A DNA stretch of 64,000 bases from Heliocidaris tuberculata (GCA_025618425.1 CM046836.1:17762743-17826742), one strand, 5' to 3'. Shown: positions 38,901-46,809, counted from the first letter of the stretch. Program-made: numbers and translations. The notes: generated by a model from the sequence alone, not told the origin.

Positions 38901-40727
38901 CCTTCACATTAACCTGCCAAATACACTTTGATTTTGGTATAATACACATTTTCCATACACTCAAGCCACAGTTATCTTGCGCTTAGTATTCTTCGGGTTA
39001 ATATTGCTTATCATCCAGAATGTGGGCAAGTACATGTACATGTAATCAAAGAACAATAATTTGTACTGCTTTGTTCAAATGCAAATATTACATACATGTG
39101 CATACAGGATACCTGCCAAACAAATTTGATTAAAAAAATATAAGATACTGGTACTGTCTTCTGTTGGTACAATGACGACACACATGCATGCATACATTAT
39201 TTGTTTTTTGGCATTTAGGTTTGTGGTTCTCAGTGTCTATTTGTAAGTCATGGATTACATTTAGGGCCAAATAACTTATAAAGAAGATTCATATAATTTA
39301 CTACAATATCAACAATTCATGGTGACTGATGTCTTTCACTCTCTTTCAAAAGTCAAAAAGTACTTTTGCTGCAAATACTCCTTACTCAAGAGTAGCTTGA
39401 ATATCTTTCATGTAAATCACACCAGCATATCATCAGTAAAACAAAAACAATAACAACAAAAGCAACAGTATCACAATGTACTAACCTCCCTGTGACATCT
39501 GGCCCTAGTCTTCACCTCAGCCACTAACAAACCAACGATAGTAGAGCCTATTGCAGCAGCCAGGGAAAAGAAGCGCTTATCATTTGTGATATCCTTGTAC
39601 CAGAAATCAGGATACCTGTAGTAAGAAGAATAAGAGTAGATAAATGCATTATATTACTGTTATAACATTGTATTTCTCTCTATTTTTACTTCAAAATCAG
39701 TTTTAAAGTCTCTTTCCCATTCAATACCTCTTTTTTTTTTTTATAACATACATCTCTAATGGTCTCTGTTACATAAAATGTAATGAAAGTTTCAAAGAGT
39801 TAAAACCAAGAACTACATGTAGTTACCATAAATTGTTTAATAAGCTGGGAGAATAATATCCTATTTTCAGTGTTCTGGTTTTGTTGGAACTTTATTTATA
39901 AAACCAGGACTCCACACTAACATGAGATGTAGGGCAATTGTCCATTCCATATGGAAATATACAATGGGTGATTTCAAGTTCAGTGTTGGCGTTGGTGTTG
40001 AGAGCATGAATTGGGCTGCTGACTCTAGCCCCAACACCGAATTCGTGTTTATAAAAATAATAGCAATCGCATTATTGATAGCTCAACACCTAGTGAAGTC
40101 AATCCCAACACCGGCTTCATTTCAGGTTCGGTGTTGTGGCAGGTGCTAGTTTTGCCCCAACACCAACACCAGCTTTCAACACCGAACGTGAATTCACCCA
40201 ATGACCCCTTTCTAAATGGAGCTGGAGCAAACTCATACATATGTAGCCCAGCACAAACACACTGTAGTTTCCATTGTGCTTAAACAATATACATGTAGGC
40301 CTACAGTTAGTCCCACATGGCACCCCCCCCCCAAAAAAAAAAAAAGAGAGAAAGAAAGAAATTGGTATGCTTACTCGACTGGGAACCAGTCCCTGCAGAG
40401 CTGCTTGACTGCTTCCACATCCTCCGGGCACAAGAATCTCAGCTTGATGTCGCCCTCTATGTACGCTTCTCCACTCACTTTCTTTCCTGAACTGCTCTTC
40501 CCCCCGCCACCATTGCCACTCTTACTGCCTACAGTCCTGGCAGTCAGAGAGTTCTTCCTACTGTTACTACCACTTCCTGGGTTGCTGCTTCCATGGCTGG
40601 TAGTGACGCCACAACTGCTATCGCAACTGCTATGGCTGTCACTCCTGTCCTTAGGTGTTGTTGATGTTATCTCGCTTGTTGTCGTTGCCATGGGGATGGC
40701 ATCAGTGCCTTCCTCCAACGAGCTCAT
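10843..40727 (-). CDS. NAA60: N-alpha-acetyltransferase 60 (NAA60), five coding exons
   Basis: Spliced CDS: complement of 40727-40375, 39615-39486, 16720-16624, 12550-12316 and 11452-10843. The exons total 1425 bp, 474 codons plus stop, with all phases agreeing. The family acetylates N-termini of transmembrane proteins at the cytosolic face of the Golgi using acetyl-CoA. The GNAT fold covers about residues 105-265: strand 1 KLRFLCPEDVEAVKQLC, then DWFPVEYPDFWYKDIT, AYILSLGVV, the acetyl-CoA P-loop RRRGIA (189-194), YLHVLATNTGAIRFYEKH and YYYSIHGQAKDGLSYVLY. Tyr178 and His219 align with the human catalytic Tyr97 and His138. Vertebrate NAA60 is about 242 residues. This one has a Ser/Gly-rich N-terminal extension of about 95 residues and a low-complexity C-terminal tail. 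The second intron is 22.8 kb and full of transposons. The last intron is U12-type. The family call is secure; exon ends rest on consensus splice sites, not transcripts. Confidence 0.93.
11453..12315 (-). other. NAA60: U12-type AT-AC intron of NAA60
   Basis: 863-bp intron. On the minus strand the 5' end is ATATCCTTTT (12315-12306), a perfect U12 donor. The 3' end contains TTCCTTGAC (11473-11465), matching the U12 branch consensus TTCCTTRAC, with the branch A at 11466. The intron ends in AC at 11453, 13 bases from the branch A. Splicing rebuilds codon 272 as ATA between WTL and DYM, exactly the NAA60 alignment. No GT-AG alternative keeps the frame. It also holds a 210-bp MITE at 11662-11871. 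Confidence 0.88.
11662..11871. mobile_element. MITE with TACTGTAAA ends inside the U12 intron
   Basis: TACTGTAAA at 11662 and TTTACAGTA at 11871 are inverted. Internal blocks TTTCGCGG / CGCGTGAAAATTTCC also pair. About 210 bp, non-coding. Confidence 0.6.
12316..12550 (-). CDS. NAA60: NAA60 coding exon 4 (catalytic His)
   Basis: 235 bp, residues 194-271 plus two bases of codon 272. Acceptor CCTCTGCAG|CT. It encodes the C-terminal half of the GNAT fold: YLHVLATNTGAIRFYEKH, LPYYYSIHGQAKDGLSYVLY and INGGQPPWTL, almost colinear with human NAA60. His219 is the predicted general base. No GT donor follows WTL. The exon instead ends at AT|ATATCCTTTT, a U12-type AT donor. Reading on without splicing adds 18 residues foreign to the family before a stop. 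Confidence 0.93.
12983..13237. mobile_element. hAT-type MITE with 8-bp duplication
   Basis: Ends CAGGGGCGGTGCC and AGCGCCGCCCCTG are inverted. They are flanked by the exact 8-bp direct repeat ATTCACAG (12975-12982, 13238-13245), the hAT signature. The interior is pyrimidine/purine-rich with C and G runs. Confidence 0.88.
13246..15360 (-). other. NAA60 intron 3 sequence, unassigned
   Basis: No exon-like conservation. It contains T/G homopolymer-rich stretches around 14400-14570 that create spurious ORFs. Confidence 0.55.
15361..15742 (+). mobile_element. TTAA element family 2, copy A
   Basis: Left end AGAGAAGGTTCAGTTCC after TTGA, right end CAGAATTCAACTTTATCT before TTAA. The body contains AGAAATGTCCCCTGAAAAGG, shared with copies at 18697, 23324 and 36851. 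Non-coding. Confidence 0.8.
15743..16623 (-). other. NAA60 intron 3 near the exon 3 donor, unassigned
   Basis: Contains a pyrimidine-rich stretch with (CT)n near 16140-16210 that opens a spurious 136-codon ORF. GTAGCTTAGCG (16286) recurs inverted as CGCTAAGCTAC (16554), marking a further ~280-bp inverted-end segment. Confidence 0.5.
16624..16720 (-). CDS. NAA60: NAA60 coding exon 3 (catalytic Tyr, acetyl-CoA loop)
   Basis: 97 bp, residues 162-193 plus one base. Acceptor ATTTTGCAG|GAT and donor ATAG|GTGAGT. It encodes DSNILSATFPGSTQVAYILS followed by LGVVEGYRRRGI. This holds the conserved Tyr178 and the start of the RxxGxA acetyl-CoA-binding turn. Joining to exon 4 restores codon 194 as GCT (Ala). 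Confidence 0.92.
16721..18696 (-). other. NAA60 intron 2 sequence, unassigned
   Basis: AT-rich with TACATGTA runs. No exon or boundary-defined repeat is supported. Confidence 0.5.
18697..19080 (-). mobile_element. TTAA element family 2, copy B (inverted)
   Basis: Left end AGATAAAGTTGAGTTCTGG, right end CCAGAACTCAACCTTCTCT followed by TTAA (19081-19084). Its body is the reverse complement of copy A, including CTTTTCAGGGGACATTT. TTAA also sits at 18693-18696. Confidence 0.85.
19486..20466. mobile_element. Possible TIR element with CTACTTAGGGCG ends
   Basis: CTACTTAGGGCG at 19486 is mirrored by CGCCCTAAGTAGG at 20454-20466. The interior has (TA)n at 19857-19942 and a 103-codon ORF (20123-20434) that I do not recognise. 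The short end match makes this tentative. Confidence 0.4.
20467..21006 (-). other. NAA60 intron 2 sequence, unassigned
   Basis: No gene seen. A short hairpin CTCAGACAGGAATCGTCTGAG lies at about 20934. Confidence 0.45.
21007..21195. other. GC-rich self-complementary island
   Basis: A sharply GC-richer patch in AT-rich intron. GATAGAG (21014) pairs with CTCTATC (21063), and CGGG-CTGGAAA-CCCG forms a hairpin at 21083-21097. A T-run follows at about 21193. It matches no RNA family I can recall (snRNAs, 5S and 7SL considered). It could be a repeat fragment. Confidence 0.3.
22263..22413 (-). mobile_element. tRNA-derived SINE, truncated copy
   Basis: On the minus strand: GGTGTTTGTGATCTAGTGGG (A-box region), then CCAGGTTCGAGCAGC (B-box), then CATTGGCAAGACATTAACCT, also found in the SINE at 32599. 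The 3' simple-repeat tail is missing. In-frame features are lacking. Confidence 0.8.
23324..23690 (+). mobile_element. TTAA element family 2, copy C
   Basis: TTAA at 23320-23323 and 23691-23694. The body shares AGAAATGTCCCCTGAAAAGG and CTTTCCCAATTGCTTCGGGA with other copies. The right end has a small deletion. Confidence 0.75.
24303..24865. mobile_element. TTAA element family 3 with long TIRs
   Basis: Perfect TTAA duplications (24299-24302, 24866-24869). Ends AGGGAAATCCAACCTTAATA and TATTAAGGTTGGATTGCCCT. Complementarity continues inward well over 100 bp with mismatches, including GTGGACAACTC / GAGTTGTCCAC. Non-coding MITE. Confidence 0.88.
24870..27382 (-). other. NAA60 intron 2 sequence, unassigned
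   Basis: Rich in TACATGTA runs. The 156-codon minus ORF at 25907-26377 shows no recognised domain and probably is chance. Confidence 0.5.
27383..28254. mobile_element. TIR element carrying a 147-bp tandem array
   Basis: Inverted ends GTCCCCGCCGGAAG (27383) and TTCGGCGGGGAC (28254), flanked by AAT on both sides. The interior is dominated by the 147-bp array and by (ACGG)n and (CA)n simple repeats. No coding capacity. Confidence 0.65.
27556..28143. repeat. 147-bp tandem repeat, four copies
   Basis: The block TTTTGAATAAATTTGCAT starts at 27556, 27703, 27850 and 27997, exactly 147 bp apart. Units include GCCCCCACCCAGCCCTATCA. Copies are nearly identical; the last diverges at its end. Confidence 0.95.
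28255..29653 (-). other. NAA60 intron 2 sequence, unassigned
   Basis: AT-rich with many ACATGTACATG runs. No exon or bounded repeat is seen. Confidence 0.5.
29654..29788. mobile_element. 135-bp hairpin MITE
   Basis: GGGAGCGTTTCATCAAACG at the left and CGCTTGATGAAATGCTCCC at the right. Complementarity runs through TTTTGTCAGTG / CACTGACAAAA, leaving a loop of about 60 bp. The target duplication is unclear. Confidence 0.75.
29935..30180. mobile_element. TAA-flanked MITE (Harbinger-like)
   Basis: Ends AGGTGGGTTTTTAC and GTGAAAACCCACCT, both flanked by TAA (29932-29934, 30181-30183). 246 bp, non-coding. Confidence 0.75.
30681..31409. mobile_element. TA-flanked TIR element (Tc1/mariner-like, non-autonomous)
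   Basis: Left end TATAAAGTGCGAGTCAG, right end CTGACTCACACTGTATA, followed inward by AAAATGTTACACTTTTT and its complement. A 70-codon ORF (30823-31035) resembles no transposase I know. Confidence 0.7.
32023..32115 (+). mobile_element. TTAA element family 2, copy D (fragment)
   Basis: AAAGAGAAGGGTGAGTTCTG followed by GTGAGCTTTCTCATTCC, the left end of family 2. It stops after TTTGGAATGAC. Confidence 0.75.
32599..32966 (+). mobile_element. tRNA-derived SINE with (ATT)n tail
   Basis: Head GGTGTTGTGGTCTAGTGGAT with a pol III A-box, B-box GGTTCAAATCC, body sharing GGCAAGACATTAAT with the copy at 22263, 3' region TAAAGCGCTTTATAAGC and a (TTA)n tail. The tRNA-like head lacks a proper cloverleaf and acceptor end, so it is a SINE rather than a tRNA gene. 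Confidence 0.85.
32967..35163. mobile_element. Non-autonomous hAT element, 2.2 kb
   Basis: Exact 8-bp duplication ATTAGAAG (32959-32966 and 35164-35171). Ends TAGGGCTGGGACT and AGTTTC..CCCACCCCTA-type with inner inverted GGGTACCCGAGTCCCG / CGGGTTCCC blocks. It inserted into the SINE tail. The interior has (GATGAT)n at 33891-34158 and no transposase. Confidence 0.88.
33891..34158. repeat. GATGAT-rich microsatellite inside the hAT element
   Basis: Imperfect repeats of TGATGA and ATGATATGATA across about 270 bp. The minus ORF 34051-34341 is an artefact. Confidence 0.8.
35872..36850 (-). other. NAA60 intron 2 sequence, unassigned
   Basis: Contains ACATGTACATG runs and a fragment resembling generic MITE ends (GGCTTTTTTAAGAG / GGGGGCTAATCACC). 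Nothing coding. Confidence 0.45.
36851..37204 (+). mobile_element. TTAA element family 2, copy E (5' truncated)
   Basis: Begins within the family at TTTGTGAGCTTTCTCATT, includes AGAAATGTCCCCTGAAAAGG and ends ACTTAACTTTATCT before TTGA. Confidence 0.78.
37507..38556. mobile_element. TTAA element family 4 encoding a THAP domain (Kolobok-like)
   Basis: Perfect 15-bp TIRs AGGCCAAGTCCACAC (37507-37521) and GTGTGGACTTGGCCT (38542-38556) with TTAA on both sides (37503-37506, 38557-38560). 1050 bp. It contains a minus-strand THAP exon. Kolobok transposons are known for TTAA duplications and THAP-containing transposases. No DDE domain is present, so this looks like an internal-deletion derivative. 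Confidence 0.85.
37988..38254 (-). CDS. THAP-type zinc finger exon (transposon-borne, likely remnant)
   Basis: The 88-codon reading frame has Cys9-x4-Cys14-x50-Cys65-x2-His68, the C2CH signature of THAP domains, starting MPMCQAYGCSKKQG and including KWVQSRVVCEDHF. THAP domains bind DNA and occur in P-element and Kolobok transposases and host regulators. A good acceptor (GCAATGCAG|G near 38262) and a possible donor (AAAG|GTGATG near 38008) suggest a first coding exon. Without splicing it ends at TAG after GYPPK, lacking the usual AVPTIF box. It lies antisense-free within NAA60 intron 2, in the same orientation. Plus ORF 37679-38212 is its shadow. Expression is unknown. Confidence 0.75.
   Translation of the reverse strand: MKYFNMPMCQAYGCSKKQGEVANHHFIAIPNPQTDGERCAKWLNNMRKDKFNVKTYKWVQSRVVCEDHFEAHCFQEDIRVKVMGYPPK
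38561..39485 (-). other. NAA60 intron 2 near the exon 2 donor
   Basis: AT-rich, no element boundaries or exons recognised. Confidence 0.5.
39486..39615 (-). CDS. NAA60: NAA60 coding exon 2
   Basis: 130 bp, residues 118-161. Acceptor TACTACAG|G and donor GAG|GTTAGT. It encodes YPDFWYKDITNDKRFFSLAA, then the strand that ends VGLLVAEVKTR, the expected NAA60 sequence after FPVE. It is too short and too tightly bounded by splice sites to stand out as an ORF. The intron upstream is 759 bp and the one downstream about 22.8 kb. Confidence 0.9.
39965..40200. mobile_element. MITE in NAA60 intron 1 with TGGGTGA ends
   Basis: TGGGTGATTTCAAGTTC at left, GAACGTGAATTCACCCA at right, with inner GTGTTGGCGTTGGTGTTG and CAACACCAACACC. 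The whole unit folds on itself. About 236 bp, between coding exons 1 and 2. Confidence 0.65.
40375..40727 (-). CDS. NAA60: NAA60 coding exon 1 (start codon, N-terminal extension)
   Basis: Residues 1-117 plus two bases of codon 118. The ATG at 40727 is chosen because an in-frame TAG lies two codons upstream and the context has A at -3. Residues 1-95 are Ser/Thr/Gly/Asn-rich and look disordered. The conserved GNAT start (ending DWFPVE) occupies the last 25 codons. The donor reads GA|GTAAGC at 40374. The opposite-strand ORF at 40216-40743 is only a shadow of this exon. Confidence 0.9.
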
Positions 40728-40813
40728 GATCTACGATTCATGATGATCTCCTGCAAGCCACCTGTAGGTAGACATCTTGGGTGCCTCTTGCTCTGTGATG
40801 CACTCTTGAACAT
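40724..40813 (-). promoter_or_regulatory. 5'UTR exon segment and upstream ORF touching the NAA60 start codon
   Basis: An acceptor ATTCGCCACAG at 40814 opens the exon carrying the NAA60 start. An ATG directly after it starts a 29-codon ORF whose TGA overlaps the main ATG (ATGA at 40727-40724). A second upstream ATG, in the main frame, ends at TAG two codons before the real start. Such an overlap is compatible with termination-reinitiation control. This is inference from sequence alone, and the uATG context looks weak. Confidence 0.5.
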
Positions 40814-41880
40814 CTGTGGCGAATAGGAAATGTGAACGTTTTTATACTGCTAAACTAAAAAAATCAGGCTGAGCAGTAAAGATGGGGCCAGTCCAAACAA
40901 TGGACTGGCCGAAATGAACAGGTCATTGAGCATGCTATGCACATTTCATTTCATTTCATTTCCTTATTTTCCATGCATCAAATGATTGTAAATCTTGATT
41001 TCACAGCTGATTGATGTGAAATTCACCCTGATTTCTAACTGACATTGATAGGCTTCAATATACATGTAGGTCTAACAAAAAATAAAGGGAAATTACAAGA
41101 CCTAGGATCCAATTCTTTTTAGCAAACCTCAAAGATATTATTACCGTTGCTTAGTCACCTCAGAAGCTGGCGTATTAAATGCACCGCATTGTGAATATTT
41201 ACGGATGACCAGTATATCGGTAAATATCAACAAGCATCCCTATGTGGGGCTGTGTCAATTACAGCAGCAGTAGAATCAACTGAACAGTGGGTAAAATTTC
41301 AGGAAAATACTTTCTTTTTACATTGCAGAATGAGAAAATATCTAATTATCAGACAATTCCTCCGACTGAATCTCTATTACCTAAGCCTTATAAGCGACAG
41401 CGCGATCTTGCTTCTCTGGAAAGCTCTTTCATTAGAGATTGAGAACACACAGTCGCCTATGGTAGGCCATCCTGGTAGTACAGATGCATAGCGTGCAAGG
41501 TCACCGTTATAAATAACCCCGCGTATGTGCAAGAGACCTGGACCCTCACTTGCTCACCAAGGAACATTACAAAATTCTAAATTTAAACTTTCAATTTCAC
41601 TCATCTGTTTCTCTCATTTTTCTGCTTTTGACTTAGTTTCATCACATTCATTAAAACCAGGCATTAGGATAAGTGATAATTTGGCGTTATCATGAAATAA
41701 CCCCCCCCCCCCCCCCCTTTCACTCCATACAGTAGTGGTTTATTATGTCACATGCAATGTTATGGTGACTTCATTCCACCTCAGTAGACTTATAAATATA
41801 CACAAGTGTGTGCACATGTACATGTACGTGTACATAACGCACTCACACATATATGCGAAGTTATTATACATATGAGCAGT
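40814..41880 (-). other. Probable 5'UTR intron of NAA60, right part unassigned
   Basis: No coding exon seen. A C-run lies at 41700-41718. Part of the sequence near 41240-41345 is a diverged relative of the palindrome loop at 42355-42480 (GGGGCTGTGTCAATT shared). Confidence 0.45.
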
Positions 41881-43043
41881 GTCACTCACACTTATGCGAG
41901 GTTATTGCAGATAACCTCGCACTCTGTACCGTCATAAAGTGAGCAATTGCCTCCCATAGGCAAGTGTGGGATATCTTGCCCATATGTGTGCAGGAGAGGA
42001 GCAAGATCATCGACCAAAAACAGCCTGAAAATTTCACTTGATCAAGATGATAAAGATCCTATCGAAGGATCTGGCATGAAATTAGATATTCTATCATTTT
42101 AAAATGTAGAAGGAAGTATTTTCTCAAAATTCGTAAAATATCCATCCAAAGACAATGTTACGTTTAAATCCCACAGCTTGAGTATCTCAAGTCAATTACC
42201 AAAAGGCAAAATAACACTTCACAGAGATTTTTATGAATGGGACCACACATTAAAAAAAAAAAGTCAATCACACAGAGTCTGCAGGAATCAATCTGCTTTG
42301 TCAACACAATCACTATCAGTATCACTAAACTCCACTCACGGGACCATCACTATATGGGGCTGTGTCAATTTCGGCCTGTCACAACCTCTAAGTTGAAGAG
42401 GTAAAAACACCAACATAATTGGCAAAATTTTGAGAAAATACCTCCTTCTACATTTTAGAATGATAAAATATCTAATTTCATGCCAGATCCTTTGATAGGA
42501 TCTTTATCATCTTGATCAAGTGAAATTTTCAGGCTGTTTTTGGTCGGTGATCTTGCTCCCCTCCTGCACACATATGGGCAAGATATGGTGGTGGATCCAG
42601 TGTCCGAACACTTTTCAGAAAATCAACGATAGCAAATAAAATATCAAACGAATATCTGTCAAACTTACATAATGAATGCTCAAAGTCCTACATAAAAAGA
42701 AGTTGATGGAATTTTAAAAAGACAACGTAGATTAAATACGATATTCCCTTCCAAGTGAACCCCTTCCCAACGACGCGGCGTTTTGGTCCCTTGAAAAAGG
42801 TACTGTATTTCCGAACGTGTGAAACCTATGGGAAAAAGACACAACCTTTGTTTCAATAGTGTGGTTTTTATACGCCTAATCCCACGCGTATGAAAACCCA
42901 TTTTAGGCGCTTAACTGTACACGTTTGGTAATACAATCTGTTCGGAATTACAATCCTTGACTATACATGTATCATACACTTGCCTATGGGAGGCAATTGC
43001 TCACGGTATGAAGGTACAGAGTGCGAGGTTAAGTGTGAGTGAC
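41881..43043. mobile_element. Large interrupted palindrome (fold-back element)
   Basis: Ends GTCACTCACACTTA and TAAGTGTGAGTGAC. The left arm (41899-42135) is about 95% complementary to 42420-42590 plus 42967-43033, sharing CAATTGCCTCCCATAGGCAAG and CCAAAAACAGCCTGAAAATT. The right arm is split by about 375 bp of other sequence (42591-42966). The loop (42136-42410) recurs at 44306-44475. Confidence 0.8.
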
Positions 43044-43483
43044 TAAACTCCATCTATCATGTCCATGCATTCTCACTGACAGTCTGACATCAGTTATCTA
43101 AAATAGCTTTACAAATGCAACCAGGTACATAGTGAAAGGGTTGGAATATACACCTGGTCAAGAATAGACTTTAGACAGGATATTATAGGTTTAAACTAAA
43201 ACAATACACAACTTTATTTAGAGAAATCTGGAACTAAAACCATAGCTAGGCAGCCTTCCCCAAAGTCACCCTAGCTCATTCATCTTACTCCCATACAGCA
43301 GTGTTCAGTCATAACCACTCATAGCGACATTACTATACTTCGTGTGTAGACTCTAGGCAGTCATCCACCTCGACACTTTCAAAACACCACTGCACAAAAG
43401 TCACCAACATTCACTCACAATCGGCATTTAATTTACAAGAAACGACACCAACATATTCATGAAATACAATAAATTAAACTCAC

Positions 43484-43790
43484 CGATGTTGGAAAAGATA
43501 ATTCCGAAAATGAAATCTGTAATTTACTGTCACTTCTGGCGAAACGGGGTATCGCAAGTCATGATGTACATTTCCTGATCGCCGCGAGCGCTGACATCTC
43601 CCGCTAAAAAATTCGGTCGTTAAAAGTTCGGTTCCTATCGCGCACACGTAAGTCCCGATTTTCCGTGTGTGCGATCGTAGAGATCGATGTGCACGCGATA
43701 CCGAGTTTCATTGTGGACAAAATTTTATTGGCCGATTTAGTCTAAAAACATCGGCACTATGAAAACAACATGCGATCGCAAAAAAAATTG
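43484..43790 (-). promoter_or_regulatory. Candidate NAA60 promoter with non-coding first exon
   Basis: About 300 bp markedly richer in CpG than its surroundings (CGCCGCGAGCGC, CGATCGTAGAGATCGATG, GCGATCGC). A good minus-strand donor, CATCG|GTGAGT, ends at 43484. It could join the acceptor at 40814 to make the 5'UTR. No TATA box is evident. Transcription start and exon extent cannot be fixed from sequence. Confidence 0.4.
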
Positions 43791-44299
43791 GCGGGGATTT
43801 CTTAGGTTTTGGACATGATTTTGACTTTGGATTTTGCTGGAAATATCAGAAGTTTTTCCTAACGGCCATTTAAGGTAGGAAAGAGATTTTAAAGCGCTGA
43901 ATTTGAAAGGAAGTATTTTAAATATTTATCTTACTTTTCCTCCCATACCTTAAGTACATGCGATAGAAAATGACTAGTATTTTTGCATTCGTCCCGCGTA
44001 GTGCTCAGTATGACCACTATACGTGGTGTGGTCATAACCTTAATAGTGCAATATCTTAGTGTGTTAACAATATGTGATAGTACAACAGTGTAGCAATGCA
44101 AACCCTTATACTAGATATATTTCTGCTTAACATGCTATCGAAGACGGCCTAACTGGGCTGTGACATGGAAGCACTGTAAAAATCAGCTTTAGTTAAAGCA
44201 TGTCTGTTGTGCGAGGTACACATTCGTAATCAGATAAGTTAAAACATCGCATAATGGCCGATAAGATAATTTAGATGAATAAATTGGAATGAAGATGTA

Positions 44300-44555
44300 A
44301 ACTCATCTGTAAAATATCCATCCAGAGACAACGTTACATTTAAATCCCACAGCTTGAGTGTCTCAAGTCAATTACCAAAAGGCAAAATAACGCTTCACAG
44401 AGATTTTTACGAATGGGACCACACATTGAAAAAAAAAAGTCAAACGCACAGAGTCTGCAGGAATCAATCTGCTTTGTCAACACATTCACTAAACTCCATG
44501 CATTCTCACTGACATCAGTCATCTAAAATAGCCTTACAAACGCACCCGGGTACAT
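44300..44555. repeat. Partial direct copy of the palindrome loop plus its right flank
   Basis: 44306-44475 repeats the loop at 42133-42300 (AAATATCCATCCA, TTGAGT.TCTCAAGTCAATTA, GAGTCTGCAGGAATCAATC). 44485-44550 then repeats 43046-43125 (CATGCATTCTCACTGACA). The right arm between them is absent. Confidence 0.8.
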
Positions 44556-44928
44556 AGATATATTTCCGCTAAACATGCTATCGAAAACGTGTATCAAACG
44601 TATAATTTATCAGCTTTACCGAAAATTCCAGCAGTTATCCATGAGCGATAGGTTTCCTTTTCGTCGATGTTTTCTATATATCCCATGCCCAGCGCAGCTA
44701 GCTAGCTCAAAGAAGAAAAATCGCATGATCCATTATATTATTCAATGATAGCGATTAATTGTGGTATAGCGCCAGCTTTAGATAAAAGCATTATAATGTT
44801 TTGCTACGTCTAAATTTTTATTTTCACATTTTTATAGGCCCGAAATAATTACTATAGGAATTGACTTCTGTTACACTTTGTATACCTTAAAAGGATTAAA
44901 AGCGAAAAAGCAGACGGAAAAAAATTTC

Positions 44929-44983
44929 GTTCTTGTGCCTCCCTTTTTTAAATTTGACTTCCAAAAAAAGGAGGCACAAGAAC
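44929..44983. repeat. 55-bp near-perfect hairpin
   Basis: GTTCTTGTGCCTCC (44929) pairs with GGAGGCACAAGAAC (44983), extended by T and A runs around a loop of about 13 bases. Confidence 0.8.
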
Positions 44984-45164
44984 ATTGAGGTCACATTTTA
45001 TTTTGTGTACTTATATGTTGACGGGTTGTGCCACTCCCCCCCCCCCCCCCCTTCAGTTACCTGCTTATCAGTCTTACTTTTGATTTTCTTACGAAGCATG
45101 AGGGCAAAAATTGTATAAAACGTGAAATTCATGGCTATTTAATAGTGTGTACATTGTAGCTTGC

Positions 45165-45299
45165 GTGGGTGCAAATCCAGGGGGGGGGGGACAGGGGGAC
45201 ATGTCCCCCCTCACTTTTTTTTTTTGCTTGTCAGAGAATTTTGGAAACGAATGTCCCCCCCCCCCCCCCCGAATTTCAAAATGGATTTACGCCACTGGC
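45165..45299. mobile_element. hAT-type MITE with G/C runs
   Basis: The right end, read inward, is GCCAGTGGCGTAAATCCAT; the left end is the diverged GTGGGTGCAAATCCAG. AGCTTGC flanks both sides (45158-45164, 45300-45306). The interior holds poly-G and poly-C runs and ACATGTCCCCC. Confidence 0.65.
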
Positions 45300-45306
45300 A
45301 GCTTGC

Positions 45307-46809
45307 ACTCGCGCAGAAACGCAGATTTGGCCCATGCAGGGAAGATAAAAGGGACCTGATAAACGTATTTATATTAGTCTATATTTTTTTTTTTTTGTGA
45401 TTTTGATAAATCCTATAACAAGTATTGATCTTTATTTAACAAATTTATTAAAGAGTACCCGACAGATCTATTGACTCTTTATACACCTGGACCCTGTCTA
45501 TATAAAGAGTCGAAATTGAAGTCCCCCATTCTATCGCAAAAATCCCTTTTCTTACAATTTCATATTTCATATTCATATTTTATTTTTTTCATTTCCAACA
45601 AAATACAATTTTCATAATGGTACAAAATATAATACAAAATTTATACAGAAATTACATTGAAGCAATAGATCAACAATGATTAATACCTTTGAAAAAAGAA
45701 AAGTAGAATAATTGCCTATGAAACTTAATGTGTATTCTGTGGAAATGGAGAGGTCCACTAAAAAGCAAAGCTTGTAAACGGTGAACCCCTCAGATAATAA
45801 TATCTGGAAAAAGTAAAGTACATTAATAGACAAGAGAAGAAGGATAGTGGCCAACAGAGACAACATTTATAGAAACTCCTGACTGAAAGCAGCGTAGTGG
45901 TACAAAAATTATATGATGAAGAAAAAGAAAAATTGAGTGAAGGGGGGGGGGGGGGGAGGAAATGTGGGTTGCATGTGGATTGGAGCGAGAGAACAGAGAA
46001 CAATTGCGATTGATTTTAAATTGCGATCAATTCGAATCGATTGTAACACTTTATAAGACTGGTCTGTTTGTTTGATGAATTTCTCAAGGATAATATTGCC
46101 TCTGAGTTTACAGTTTACACGTAAAATTGCATTCATATTGATAAAATGAGAACAGCGTATTCAAAGGAGAAAAGGGTTTATTAGAACGGACAGGTAACCC
46201 CGATATTTTTCTAGCAATATTGCTTTCAAGGCAATGAAACAAAACAAAACAAAACAAACATGTTTCACCAGATTGCATAAATCTTGATCAACATTTCGTA
46301 TTAAACGTCTTTGTGCTGTGGAAAAAATTTATCTCAAAAGTCTTATCGAAATAAAGAGTTAGGCATCTGTTTGCAAAACTCGTTATTCAAATTTTATCCA
46401 TGACCATAAACATTTCCACCTAGTGGCATACCGTAAATCCATAACCCTACTGGTCGTGACATTGAGTGGGGGGGGGGGGGGGGGGCACTGACACGGGAGC
46501 AACGGTCTTTCTAGGTAATTGAATTGATGTCACGCAAGGAAAAAAAAAAGGTCATCAAGTTAGGGATTGACAGAGGGGTAGTATTATTCCCTTTTCAAGT
46601 TGTCTCCCCCTTATATTTCCCTGTCTTTTCTCTTTCCATATTTTCTTCATTCGACGGGGAGGGAGGGGGCCCGGAAAGGGGGGGGGGGCATGTTGGAACG
46701 TGTAGGCCTTTGGTATGCCATCAGGACGTGGATGGAACAGAGATAATACCGCAAAAAGTCTGTTGTTTCATTGTAGCATGCAGATGGTATGCTATATATG
46801 ATTTTTGGA
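45307..46809. other. Unassigned sequence with homopolymer runs
   Basis: No gene supported. G-runs at 45940-45956, 46467-46485 and 46679-46688 create Pro- or Gly-rich spurious ORFs. TATAAAGAGTC recurs near 45470 and 45500. Confidence 0.5.

Noticed and set aside
40216..40743. 175-codon plus-strand ORF
   Set aside because: It is the antisense shadow of NAA60 coding exon 1, with Pro/Leu-rich composition from the opposite strand's Ser/Gly codons.
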